From contig NZ_SMZJ02000009.1 of the NCBI RefSeq assembly GCF_004358095.2, forward strand, positions 1-64,000: a stretch of DNA of 64,000 nt, read 5' to 3'. This document shows, one piece after another, positions 1-10,104 of this stretch (its first letter is position 1; the number at the start of each line of letters is the position of its first letter). The notes beneath the pieces were generated by a model. The model saw nothing but the letters and a program-made list of their open reading frames with translations, did no database searches and had not been told where the DNA came from. The translations under genes and the position numbers were made by a program. Origin of the DNA: Seonamhaeicola sediminis. Its GTDB lineage: Bacteria > Bacteroidota > Bacteroidia > Flavobacteriales > Flavobacteriaceae.

Positions 1-117
1 TATTTTACTAAGCACTAATGCCTTATGACTTTTTACTATATATTTTAAAATCAACAGCTAAAGAGAACAAACTATTCTTTCCCTAAATATCTAAACCTAT
101 TAGTCGTCTTTCTCTAG
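1..117 (-). other. start of the 16S-23S internal transcribed spacer
   Basis: AT-rich sequence directly downstream of the 16S 3' end on the minus strand. No tRNA cloverleaf can be made from these 117 bases, so any spacer tRNAs and the 23S gene lie outside the window to the left. This is inferred from position next to 16S only. Confidence 0.7.
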
Positions 118-1640
<1,523 letters not shown>

Positions 1641-1819
1641 AAATTTTTAAGTCTCTTAAGACTTGTCTTTATTAACAACTAATAGAATATCAAGTTCTCA
1701 AAATGGTCTATTCTCTTGTCTGTAACAACCGTTTCCAATTGTTACTTACGCTGTCGATTTCAATATGTCTATGAACTTATTTTTTTCGCTCCTAAACGCG
1801 TTTCCTTGTTTAGCGGGTG
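1641..1819 (-). other. 16S rRNA leader transcript region
   Basis: Non-coding sequence between promoter P1 and the mature 16S 5' end. It contains a small hairpin (AAGTCT 1649-1654, AGACTT 1659-1664, 4-nt loop) just upstream of the mature end, plausible as part of the processing stem or antitermination region. No protein-coding potential is evident. The role is inferred from position. Confidence 0.6.
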
Positions 1820-1850
1820 CAAATATAAAACCCTTTTTTTTTACCCACAA
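1820..1850 (-). promoter_or_regulatory. rRNA promoter P1 (Bacteroidota type)
   Basis: On the minus strand a -33 element TTG (1848-1850) is followed after 20 nt by TATATTTG (1820-1827), a perfect match to the Bacteroidota -7 consensus TAnnTTTG. The discriminator that follows is CACCCGC, identical to that at P2. The predicted start lies near 1813, giving a leader of about 175 nt to 16S. Confidence 0.75.
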
Positions 1851-1959
1851 TACTTTTTAAATATTTTTTTTAGAAAATCTTTTTAACCGCATTTTCCTTA
1901 AACCAATACCTAATTGTGAACATCGCATAACTGAAAATTACTCCCCCGTTTTGCGGGTG

Positions 1960-1989
1960 CAAACATAATACCTATTTCCCATTATACAA
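1960..1989 (-). promoter_or_regulatory. rRNA promoter P2 (Bacteroidota type)
   Basis: TTG (1987-1989 on the minus strand), 19-nt spacer, then TATGTTTG (1960-1967), another perfect TAnnTTTG box, followed by the same CACCCGC discriminator as P1. It lies about 140 bp upstream of P1, so the operon appears to have two tandem sigma-A promoters. Confidence 0.75.
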
Positions 1990-2421
1990 GAACTTTTTTA
2001 ACCTTTTTTTTGACGCTTTTCTCTCAAAATCCCTAAAACCTTATTATCAATTACTTACACCAATAAAAAAATTATATAATACAAAATACAACGCCTAAAA
2101 GTAAATAGTTTTGACAATGAAAATGATTAAAAATACACTCCTTCTTATTAATACTACACAAAATGCTTAAGGTTTAAGACTATTGATAAATGACTGTTGA
2201 CCGATGTTTAAATAGTTTTACAAACCTGTATATTCAGATAACTATCAACTATCATAAATTAGAACCTACCCAAGTTATTGATCACAACGCTTCTACTTGG
2301 CTCAGAATAAACTTATTTTTTTGATATGCAAAAAGACTTTAAAAATTGGAAAAAATATCAACCCTATAAGATAGTGCAGTATGCGCGCTAAATTATCTAT
2401 AAACCAACGTCATATTAAACT
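1990..2421. other. intergenic region between rRNA promoter P2 and the porin gene
   Basis: AT-rich, stop codons in all frames, no further TAnnTTTG box with correct spacing found. A loose inverted pair CCAAGT/ACTTGG sits around 2267-2300 but lacks a U-tract, so I see no clear terminator for the upstream minus-strand porin gene. Confidence 0.5.
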
Positions 2422-4446
2422 TTACATAAAGAAATTCCAAACGACCCCGAAACGAACCACAAAATCTCTATACGGGTAATTAGGAGCAGAATAATAATTG
2501 TAACCTGTAAATGCAGAATTGAAATGCTCTGCTTTCAAAAACAGACGAGTTTGCCTAATTTTAGCATTAATAAAAAAATCTAAGCGCGGGAAACCACCAA
2601 ATTCTTCATCGTTCTGCACATAGAATTCTGCCAATAGAGGGTTATAGGCATTCATGTAATATTCTGTAAAATAATTAAGGGTAATACCTGTTTGCAAATA
2701 CATGGCTTTTTTGAACAGGTGACTTGAAAAGTAAAATGTGTTTCTGGTAATGAGCTCTGGTACATTAATACTGTTGTTATCATCTTGTACATTTTGGTAC
2801 ATGATTGTGTTGTTTAGTGCAAATTTACCAACTCTAATTTCATTTTCTAACTTCGCCCTAAGGTATGTTATAGTTCCATTATTTTGAAAAGGTCTTATTT
2901 GATAAGGTTCAACGGTAGTTTGGTCTTCTGCGAAATACACATAATCGCTTATTGTATTTAGATCTACAGTAATATTAGCCAACTGCTTGTACCTTAACTG
3001 AAATGCGAGTTGCTGTGTTTCTGTATTATTAAAGTTATTCTGCCAGTTATAAAGCTTATAATTACTTTGATATAGTAAGGTATTATAATTTGGTGCTTTA
3101 GAACTGTGGTTTAAGGATGCCGAAGCTTCAATATCTTCGTTTAAATTAAAAGTAGCCTTAGCCTTAATAAAGTTTCCTTCAAAGTCGCCCGAAATATTTA
3201 AACCAAACTCACCGTCTAATTCAAAGCCTTTATATTGTTTTCGATATTTACCCCCTACCGAAAAAATATTTCCTTTTAACCTATTTGTTATAGTGGTATT
3301 ATCTTCAAGAATAACCACTTGATTATAACCATAATTGTAATTGTTACTAATTACGTTAAATTGCAAGTCGCCTAAAATATTATTGCTATAATTTACATAC
3401 ACCTTATTATAAAAATTCTCTAAGGTGGCTCTGTCTTTTATTCTAGAGGTCACAAAAGCATCACCAAAGTAACTAGTTAAGCTTGAGGTTTGATCAAACT
3501 GGAAATATTTATCTTCAAAAGACAAAATATGTCCTAGTTTAATAGCATTTTTAGAAAGTGAGTCTTTTTTAATAAGCTGATAATCATGCTCTATATGAAA
3601 TCGCTTTCCTAAGAGGATACTTTCTGCATTCTCAAAAGCTGGATTAAAAATAGACCTATCAATATATTCTGGTGCACCAGATTCAAAAAAATCTATTTCG
3701 GCATCTCTTAAACCTCCGTTTTCTTGATTCATCAAATCTTGAGTAACTATGTGCCCCTTGACATTATATTTGTTATTCTTTGTATGGTAATTTGATGTAA
3801 ATCTAAAGTTACCTGTGCTTGTTAAAATATGTTGATATTTTCCTAAAGATCGCAACCCTTTATAAGCAATAGAAAAATTAAATTCTGGAGATGTATTAAT
3901 GGTAATAAATGAATCTACTAATTGTCCCTGCTCAAAAGCCGTTTTAAAAAACAACTCTGTTAAGGGCGTTGGAACTCTATAGTAGTTAATATCTTCAATT
4001 TCGAAGTAATTAAAATGTCTAGCCCTAGCTCCAAAATTTGGCATTAAACCAGTATTTTGAAAATTAAAGGTTTGTTTATTGTAGGTTTGACCTAAGTTAG
4101 AAAATGGCATTAGTCCAAAATTATCCCTTCTTAGGTAATTGAATTTATACTCTTTTTGAATGGTTAAAGTGGTATCTACGTATGTGGTATCACTTTGATG
4201 AGAAAAAATCAAGTAATCTTTAATACTGGCTTTCTCTTCATTTTCACTTTCTTGAATTTGCTGTGACCTATTTGGGGTTGCCGTTTTATTTATTGGAGCC
4301 CCCACCCCTCCAGGAGTAACAAAACCACCCGGTTTTTTTTTTTGTGCGTTTGTAAAAGTAAATATACATATGAATAAACACGCCAAGACTCCTTTTATAA
4401 TTTTGAGCCTTCTACTTTGTTGAAAAATTTTTGGCATGTTGCTCAT
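2422..4446 (-). CDS. putative outer-membrane porin (Porin_10-like)
   Basis: A 674-residue exported protein. An N-terminal signal peptide (basic start, hydrophobic residues about 18-33, likely cleavage before Gln35) precedes a Gly/Pro/Lys-rich linker. The rest is long alternating-hydrophobicity strand sequence rich in Tyr, Phe and Asn, ending in Phe-Phe-Met, as expected of a beta-barrel. The layout and sequence resemble the Bacteroidota 'putative porin' family (Porin_10). Substrate is unknown. An alternative start three codons downstream (Met4) is equally possible. A -7 box CAAAAGTA (4496-4503, i.e. TACTTTTG on the minus strand) lies about 50 nt upstream. The gene appears monocistronic, upstream of the rRNA operon in the same direction. 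Confidence 0.7.
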   Translation of the reverse strand: MSNMPKIFQQSRRLKIIKGVLACLFICIFTFTNAQKKKPGGFVTPGGVGAPINKTATPNRSQQIQESENEEKASIKDYLIFSHQSDTTYVDTTLTIQKEYKFNYLRRDNFGLMPFSNLGQTYNKQTFNFQNTGLMPNFGARARHFNYFEIEDINYYRVPTPLTELFFKTAFEQGQLVDSFITINTSPEFNFSIAYKGLRSLGKYQHILTSTGNFRFTSNYHTKNNKYNVKGHIVTQDLMNQENGGLRDAEIDFFESGAPEYIDRSIFNPAFENAESILLGKRFHIEHDYQLIKKDSLSKNAIKLGHILSFEDKYFQFDQTSSLTSYFGDAFVTSRIKDRATLENFYNKVYVNYSNNILGDLQFNVISNNYNYGYNQVVILEDNTTITNRLKGNIFSVGGKYRKQYKGFELDGEFGLNISGDFEGNFIKAKATFNLNEDIEASASLNHSSKAPNYNTLLYQSNYKLYNWQNNFNNTETQQLAFQLRYKQLANITVDLNTISDYVYFAEDQTTVEPYQIRPFQNNGTITYLRAKLENEIRVGKFALNNTIMYQNVQDDNNSINVPELITRNTFYFSSHLFKKAMYLQTGITLNYFTEYYMNAYNPLLAEFYVQNDEEFGGFPRLDFFINAKIRQTRLFLKAEHFNSAFTGYNYYSAPNYPYRDFVVRFGVVWNFFM

Positions 4447-4495
4447 ATGGGATAATAAAGATTATTCTTTAAGTATTTGTTCTTTTTTCAAGTAG

Positions 4496-4503
4496 CAAAA
4501 GTA
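4496..4503 (-). promoter_or_regulatory. -7 promoter box for the putative porin gene
   Basis: TACTTTTG on the minus strand matches TAnnTTTG and would start transcription about 40 nt before the start codon. No good -33 TTTG is at the expected spacing, so confidence is limited. Confidence 0.4.
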
Positions 4504-4540
4504 ATTATTTGAACGTAAAGTGTCTCTAAATATTTTAAAT

Positions 4541-4573
4541 AAAGAAAGCCAGCTTTGTAAGCTGGCTTTCTTT
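4541..4573. terminator. perfect 13-bp hairpin in a divergent intergenic region
   Basis: Arms 4541-4553 and 4561-4573 are perfect reverse complements around a 7-nt loop and are followed by T-rich sequence on both strands. It looks like a bidirectional intrinsic terminator, yet the flanking genes (porin on minus, rnhB on plus) diverge, so no annotated gene ends here. Confidence 0.55.
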
Positions 4574-4842
4574 GTAAATATAAACAAGAATATTTACTTT
4601 GAGTTAGTCATGTACAAACATGATAATATTATTAATAAAATCCAAAAATTCTGATAAAAAACATAGAGAAAACTGATAACTAGCAGGTTTAAAATTTAAA
4701 TAAATAATAAAAAAACACGCGATTTTAAACAAACACTTTGTGTTTTATCAAAAAAACCACAAGAGACTTAAATTAATCACAGAATTTAGATAAAAAAACA
4801 AAATTACTATGCTCACATAAAAAAACAAAAATTAAAAAATTA
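4574..4842. other. AT-rich divergent intergenic region
   Basis: Very AT-rich, with no open frame of useful length. A small inverted pair AACAC/GTGTT (around 4732-4745) is visible. Apart from the hairpin at its left edge and the rnhB -7 box at its right edge I see nothing recognisable. Confidence 0.5.
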
Positions 4843-4850
4843 TAGCTTTG
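4843..4850 (+). promoter_or_regulatory. -7 promoter box for rnhB
   Basis: TAGCTTTG matches TAnnTTTG exactly and lies 17 nt before the start codon, predicting a leader of about 10 nt. No clear -33 TTTG upstream. Confidence 0.45.
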
Positions 4851-4867
4851 TCCAATTAAGAATATAA

Positions 4868-5467
4868 ATGTTACTTAATAATCATACAGATTTCCTATTG
4901 GAATGCGGCACCGATGAGGCTGGACGTGGGTGTCTTGCGGGTCCGGTTACAGCAGCTGCTGTTATTCTGCCAAAAGATTTTAAAAACACCCTTTTGAACG
5001 ATTCCAAGCAATTAACTGAAAAGAAACGCCATTTACTTAAATCTGTTGTTGAATCTGACTGTATAACTTTTGGAGTTGCCCATGTTTTTCAAGAAAAAAT
5101 TGACAGTATCAATATTTTAAATGCTTCAATTTTGGCTATGCATAAATCTATTGAAACATTGCAGATACAACCCGAATATATAATAGTGGATGGAAATAAA
5201 TTTAAACCTTATAAAAAAATCCCTTTTCAAACTATAATCAAAGGTGATGGTAAATACTTGAGCATTGCCGCAGCTTCTGTATTAGCGAAGACCTATAGAG
5301 ATGAATATATGAATAAAATTCATAAAGAATTCCCAATGTATAATTGGAAAAAAAATAAAGGCTACCCAACAAAAGAGCATAGAGAAGCCATTAAAAAATT
5401 TGGAATCACAAAATATCACCGGAAATCTTTCAAATTATTGCCCGAACAGCTAAAGCTGGATTTATAA
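4868..5467 (+). CDS. rnhB: ribonuclease HII
   Basis: Degrades the RNA strand of RNA-DNA hybrids and initiates ribonucleotide excision, in the cytoplasm. The 199-residue length is usual for the family. The metal-binding motif [13 protein letters not shown] lies at about residues 14-26 (Asp16, Glu17); the later conserved acidic segment is IVDGN (about 108), and [10 protein letters not shown] (about 137-146) is the C-terminal family motif. The start at 4868 is supported by the -7 box 17 nt upstream. A lipoprotein gene follows 47 bp downstream on the same strand. Confidence 0.95.
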   Translation: MLLNNHTDFLLECGTDEAGRGCLAGPVTAAAVILPKDFKNTLLNDSKQLTEKKRHLLKSVVESDCITFGVAHVFQEKIDSINILNASILAMHKSIETLQIQPEYIIVDGNKFKPYKKIPFQTIIKGDGKYLSIAAASVLAKTYRDEYMNKIHKEFPMYNWKKNKGYPTKEHREAIKKFGITKYHRKSFKLLPEQLKLDL

Positions 5468-5514
5468 GTTACCTTTAAATAAGTTATTTATCTTTACGGA
5501 AAATTAATCTATTA

Positions 5515-7950
5515 ATGAAACCCTGTCTATTAACCCTCTTATTTTCACTTATCCTTTTTAGTTGCTCTAACCCCAAAACCAAACGCACCGAACTCATTGA
5601 CTTTGCCCCCGAAAATGCATCGGTAATTGTAACAACTTCAAATTTTGAAAGTTTTAAAAATACCATAACCAATAACGATTTTTTAAAAAGACTTTCTAAG
5701 AGTTCAAATTACCAAAAATTGGAGCATATTTTAGAAAATACTTCGCTTATAAAACCACTAGATAATATTTTAATATGCTTTTCAAAAGACACAAAAGACA
5801 GTCTTCAATTTACCGTTATTACAAAATATTATTCTGAATTATTAAAAACAGATTCCTTAAAAAATTACAGTGAAGAGAGTTTAAATTACAAAAACCAAAC
5901 CGTTTTAAAATCCACATTAAATAATCAACCGTTTTACAGTACGATTATTGACAGCACCTTTTTCGCTTCATCTTCAAAAGACATTTTAGATAACGTTTTT
6001 AATAAGAGTGAAATTAACACCGATTTAAAAAAAGCATACAGTACGTTTAACAAAAATAAAACGTGTTCTGTTATTATAAAATCAAATTCTCCTTTTATAA
6101 ATAACATTACCAACCAGAAAAGCCTCAAACTAAACAATTTCACTGAATACATTGCCTTTGATGTTGAGGCTAACCAAAATGAAATTATATTAAATGGTAT
6201 AACCAAAGCTACTGATTCACTTAGAAATGTTATTGATCTTTTTAAAAACACCATTCCACAAGAAAACAAAACACAATATATTACCCCTTCAAACAGCGAT
6301 GGTTTTATAAGTTTTACTTTTGATAATTTTAAAACTTTAGCTAGTAACTTATTACCTTTTAATAAAAAAGACTCCACGTATATAAGCCCCAGTTTGTTTA
6401 ATGATATCATTGAAATTGGAATTATATATCAAGACAGAGAACAGGCTATTGTTTTGAATTCTATTGACAACATTGCCACAAAAGACGCTCTAACAGGGAA
6501 CGAAAACATTATGAGCTCTTATCGAGAAGTTGATATTTTTAATTTTGATGACCCCCTGATATTCTCTAAAACCTTTACACCTCTTGTATCATTCAACAAT
6601 GCCAATTTGTACTGTGTTATTGACAGTTTTTTTGTGTTTGCAGATTCTATTGAATTACTTCAAAGCATAATTGCAAACTATCAAAATAAAACTACCCTGA
6701 GCGAGCGTTACTATTTTAAAAACATTAAAGAACATTTGAGTGATGAATCTTCAATGTTGTGTGTTTATAACCCTTCTTATTTGAATAAAATTATAAATGA
6801 AAACTTAGAAGATGATTTAGATTTTAAATTAGACAAGTACCACACTTCTGCGCTTCAATTTATTTACGACCATAATTTTGCCCATGTAAATGGTGTTATT
6901 AAAAAGAGTAAATCAAACGCCGTATCTAATTCAATTTCCGAAGAGTTCAGCATTAAACTAGATACCGATATTTTAAATCAACCTCAGTTTGTAACTAATC
7001 ACATTACCAAACAAAAGGAAATAGTAGTACAAGACATAAATAACAACCTATATTTAATTTCCAACCAAGGAAAAATTATTTGGAAAAAGAAGCTTCAAGG
7101 GCCTGTTTTAGGTAATATTAATCAAATAGATATCTATAAAAACGGTAGGCTGCAATTATGCTTTGCAACATCAAACAGACTTTATGTAATTGATAGAAAT
7201 GGAAAAGATGTAGCTCCTTTTCCAGGTAAATTTAATGATAAAATCACCCAACCTCTATCTGTTTTTGACTATGACAAAAAGAAGAATTACAGGCTATTAG
7301 TTACTCAAGGAAAAAACCTACTAATGTATGATGTAAGAGCAAAACTTGTTAACGGTTTTGTATTTAAATCTGCCAATGATTATATTATTTCACAACCAAA
7401 ACATTTTAGAATAGGTAGTAAAGACTATTTAACTTTTAAGACTAAAAACAAGCTTTACATACTAGACAGAACAGGGCGATCTCGAGTAACACCTAGAACA
7501 AATGGAAACTTTTCAAGTCAGTCCGTTTTCCTTTATAATAACCAGTTTACAACCACAACAGCAGATGGTAATTTATATTCAGTTAAAACAAATGGCGATG
7601 TGTCATTAAAAAACATAGGGCTTACTGAAAACCATTATTTAACTACTACCAGTAAAACATTAGTAGCCTTAAACGAAAATAAACTTACTATTAAAACAAA
7701 GACTTCAGAACTTGATTTTGGTGATTACACAGAACCCTTAATTTTCTACATAAATGACAAAATCTATGTAACGGTAACTGATAAGCAATCTCATAAAGTT
7801 TATTTGTTTGATAGTTTATCTAAAATGATTCCTAATTTCCCAGTTTATGGAAATTCATTGATAGCATTAGATAACATTGACCAAGACCAAAACCTTGAGT
7901 TTGTAACCAAAGGCGAGAATAACTCTGTAATTTTATATCAGATTAACTAA
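5515..7950 (+). CDS. large lipoprotein with C-terminal propeller-like repeats
   Basis: An 811-residue protein of unknown function. A lipoprotein signal peptide ends in the lipobox Leu-Phe-Ser-Cys with Cys17 as lipidation site. The first half (about 40-480) has an irregular alpha/beta pattern that I do not recognise. From about residue 485, repeated blocks of the type 'LYLISNQGKIIWKK' and 'KLYILDRTGRSR' resemble PQQ-like or beta-propeller blades. Likely anchored in the inner leaflet of the outer membrane or at the surface, perhaps as a binding scaffold; this is inference. It follows rnhB by 47 bp and may be co-transcribed. A good terminator lies 190 bp downstream. A weak -7-like TATCTTTA sits just before it. 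Confidence 0.7.
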   Translation: MKPCLLTLLFSLILFSCSNPKTKRTELIDFAPENASVIVTTSNFESFKNTITNNDFLKRLSKSSNYQKLEHILENTSLIKPLDNILICFSKDTKDSLQFTVITKYYSELLKTDSLKNYSEESLNYKNQTVLKSTLNNQPFYSTIIDSTFFASSSKDILDNVFNKSEINTDLKKAYSTFNKNKTCSVIIKSNSPFINNITNQKSLKLNNFTEYIAFDVEANQNEIILNGITKATDSLRNVIDLFKNTIPQENKTQYITPSNSDGFISFTFDNFKTLASNLLPFNKKDSTYISPSLFNDIIEIGIIYQDREQAIVLNSIDNIATKDALTGNENIMSSYREVDIFNFDDPLIFSKTFTPLVSFNNANLYCVIDSFFVFADSIELLQSIIANYQNKTTLSERYYFKNIKEHLSDESSMLCVYNPSYLNKIINENLEDDLDFKLDKYHTSALQFIYDHNFAHVNGVIKKSKSNAVSNSISEEFSIKLDTDILNQPQFVTNHITKQKEIVVQDINNNLYLISNQGKIIWKKKLQGPVLGNINQIDIYKNGRLQLCFATSNRLYVIDRNGKDVAPFPGKFNDKITQPLSVFDYDKKKNYRLLVTQGKNLLMYDVRAKLVNGFVFKSANDYIISQPKHFRIGSKDYLTFKTKNKLYILDRTGRSRVTPRTNGNFSSQSVFLYNNQFTTTTADGNLYSVKTNGDVSLKNIGLTENHYLTTTSKTLVALNENKLTIKTKTSELDFGDYTEPLIFYINDKIYVTVTDKQSHKVYLFDSLSKMIPNFPVYGNSLIALDNIDQDQNLEFVTKGENNSVILYQIN

Positions 7951-8140
7951 TCTTTTAAAGATATTTGTTTAAAAATAGTTGCGTTAAGAAAACTAATTTT
8001 TATCTTTAACCCAGCTATTAACCAGATATTTACAACTATTCATACCAAAAATTTTAATTTTTGGCTGCTTCATCTTTTTAGTAGCTTTTAAATATAAGTC
8101 ATTTTAAAAATATATATAATCCCAAGTCCTCAAATCTCGA

Positions 8141-8172
8141 GCGTCAAAGCATTCTGCTTTGGCGCTTTTTTT
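8141..8172 (+). terminator. intrinsic terminator after the propeller lipoprotein
   Basis: Stem 8141-8151 with 8155-8165 (one G-T wobble), 3-nt loop, then seven T. Ends the rnhB-lipoprotein unit before the nucleoid-protein gene. Confidence 0.85.
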
Positions 8173-8222
8173 ATGGTTTTATTTATTGAAATTATTACTA
8201 TTGTATAACCAAAACACACATT

Positions 8223-9272
8223 ATGATATCAAAGAAAAATGCCTCAATCTCAAAATTTATCATCCATAAGGTTGGTAACAAATTTAACGATACAAAAAAT
8301 GCGTTTTCTGAAAAAATAGTTGATTTTGATGAGGCCACTTATGACTTAATACTCTCCTTTTTACTAAGGCCTTTTAGTAGCGTGGTTCAAAGTTACAGGT
8401 TTAATCATCATGCCAACATAAACCTAAATGAAATAAATAGTTATAGTTCACAAATTTTTGATGATGATGAAGCTTTTGTTCAAGTTTCAAAACACATTGT
8501 TACTCATTTGTTTGAACAATCAACGTCTGCAAACATTAAAACTGGCGATGTTTTAGTGGTTCTTTTTGAAGGCATCGCGTTTAATGATATTACCACCAAC
8601 GCTCTAGGCATTTTTAAAATTGAAAATAAGGTTAATTTCTTTCAAACATATCTAGAGAATAACAGTTACGATGTATTGGTTCAAAAAGGTATTAACTCTA
8701 AAAAGGTTGATAAAGGCTGTTTAATTTTAAACCAAACCGATACAGAGGGTAATATTATTTTTAGTGTAGACAATAATAATTACGATGCCCAATACTGGAT
8801 AAGCCAATTTTTAAACATTAAATATGCCAATGATTCCAATAGCCACACTCAACAATATATTGAACTTTGTAAAGATTTTTCTTCAGACATTTTAAAAACC
8901 AGTTATGGCATTCAAAAACAAAATACGTTTTTAGCAAAAACCATAGACTTTTTTAAAGAAAACGAAGTAGTTAATATTGAACGGTTTAAAGACGAACTTT
9001 TTGAGGAAGACAAGCATAAAACAGAATTTGAACAATACAAGAAAAGTTTTGAAGCTGAACACAACCTTGTTATTAGAAATCAGTTTGATGTTGTAGAACG
9101 TGTATTAAACAAGGAGAAGAAAAAAATAAAAACCGACATTACGTTAGACACCAACATTCAAATAAAACTGGATATTGATGCCCCAGATGCTTCCGCTGAA
9201 TATTTGGAGAGAGGTTATGATGAAACAAAGAAAATGCATTATTACAAAGTGTTTTTTAATGCAGAAAACTAA
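8223..9272 (+). CDS. nucleoid-associated protein, YejK/NdpA family
   Basis: A 349-residue protein matching the 37-kDa nucleoid-associated family in length and layout: an N-terminal ISKFIIHKVGNK segment (about 9-20), a central region with AQYWISQFLN (about 188-197), and a charged C-terminal half with a Lys-rich helix (about 295-305). Members bind DNA non-specifically; their precise role is uncertain. Neither neighbour suggests a pathway. An isolated terminator lies upstream, so the gene likely has its own promoter, but I see only an imperfect TACTATTG box around 8200. Confidence 0.8.
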   Translation: MISKKNASISKFIIHKVGNKFNDTKNAFSEKIVDFDEATYDLILSFLLRPFSSVVQSYRFNHHANINLNEINSYSSQIFDDDEAFVQVSKHIVTHLFEQSTSANIKTGDVLVVLFEGIAFNDITTNALGIFKIENKVNFFQTYLENNSYDVLVQKGINSKKVDKGCLILNQTDTEGNIIFSVDNNNYDAQYWISQFLNIKYANDSNSHTQQYIELCKDFSSDILKTSYGIQKQNTFLAKTIDFFKENEVVNIERFKDELFEEDKHKTEFEQYKKSFEAEHNLVIRNQFDVVERVLNKEKKKIKTDITLDTNIQIKLDIDAPDASAEYLERGYDETKKMHYYKVFFNAEN

Positions 9273-9291
9273 GTGTTTAGCAATTAAATAG

Positions 9292-9299
9292 TACATTTG
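9292..9299 (+). promoter_or_regulatory. -7 promoter box for the PPK2 gene
   Basis: TACATTTG matches TAnnTTTG exactly, 21 nt upstream of the start codon. No convincing -33 element, so the gene might also be reached by read-through from the nucleoid-protein gene, 48 bp upstream. Confidence 0.45.
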
Positions 9300-9320
9300 A
9301 GTACATTAAACCTGTAAAAT

Positions 9321-10103
9321 ATGTCAAAAACCATCTCCACCAGAAAATACAATACCGCATTAAAAAAACTTCATACAGAGTTAGTTCATCTACAAGAATG
9401 GGTAAAAAAAGAAGGGTTAAAAGTTGTAATTGTTTTTGAAGGAAGAGATGCATCAGGTAAAGGAGGAACCATTAAACGTTTCACAGAACCTTTAAATCCT
9501 CGTATTTGTAAAGTGGTAGCCTTGGGAGTTCCTACAGAAAAAGAAAAAACTCAATGGTATTTTCAACGTTATATCTATCACTTGCCTCATGCCGGACAAA
9601 TTGTTTTGTTTGACAGAAGCTGGTATAATAGAGCTGGTGTTGAAAAGGTGATGGGATTCTGCACCCAGGATGAATATGAAGAGTTTTTACGTTCATGTCC
9701 AGAGTTTGAACGTATGTTAGTACGCTCTGGAATTATTCTTTTAAAATATTGGTTTTCTGTAAGTGATGAAGAACAAGAAAAACGTTTTAAAAACCGCATA
9801 AATAACCCATTAAAACGTTGGAAGTTTAGCCCCATGGACTTAGAATCTCGCTCTAGATGGCTGGAATACTCCAAAGCTAAGGATGAAATGTTTGCCCATA
9901 CTGACACCAAACAAGTGCCATGGTATGTTGTTAACTCTGACAATAAAAAGCGAGCACGTTTAAATTGTATCAGCCATGTTTTAAGTATGATTCCTTATAA
10001 AAAGATGGATATTGAACCTATTGAGCTACCTGAACTTTCTGACAAAGATGCTTATATACGCCCGCCCTTAGATTATCAAACGTTTATTCCTGAAAAGTAT
10101 TAA
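9321..10103 (+). CDS. ppk2: polyphosphate kinase 2 family protein
   Basis: Transfers phosphate between inorganic polyphosphate and nucleoside diphosphates (or monophosphates) in the cytoplasm. The 260-residue single-domain length fits PPK2. Walker A is GRDASGKGG (41-49), Walker B with lid arginines is VLFDRSWYNR (95-104), and further family blocks are KYWFSVSDEEQ (about 147-157) and KRWKFSPMD (about 170-178). The subclass (NDP- or NMP-specific) cannot be decided safely by eye. Its stop is 1 bp from the stop of the convergent hydrolase gene. Confidence 0.93.
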   Translation: MSKTISTRKYNTALKKLHTELVHLQEWVKKEGLKVVIVFEGRDASGKGGTIKRFTEPLNPRICKVVALGVPTEKEKTQWYFQRYIYHLPHAGQIVLFDRSWYNRAGVEKVMGFCTQDEYEEFLRSCPEFERMLVRSGIILLKYWFSVSDEEQEKRFKNRINNPLKRWKFSPMDLESRSRWLEYSKAKDEMFAHTDTKQVPWYVVNSDNKKRARLNCISHVLSMIPYKKMDIEPIELPELSDKDAYIRPPLDYQTFIPEKY

Positions 10104-10104
10104 G

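Noticed and set aside
1-117. tRNA-Ile or tRNA-Ala in the rRNA spacer
   Set aside because: No cloverleaf or CCA-type acceptor stem can be formed from the bases present; the spacer is cut by the window edge.
5934-6410. A 158-codon minus-strand frame
   Set aside because: It is antisense to the 811-residue lipoprotein, whose frame has a signal peptide and sensible composition; the opposite frame arises from AT-rich codon bias.
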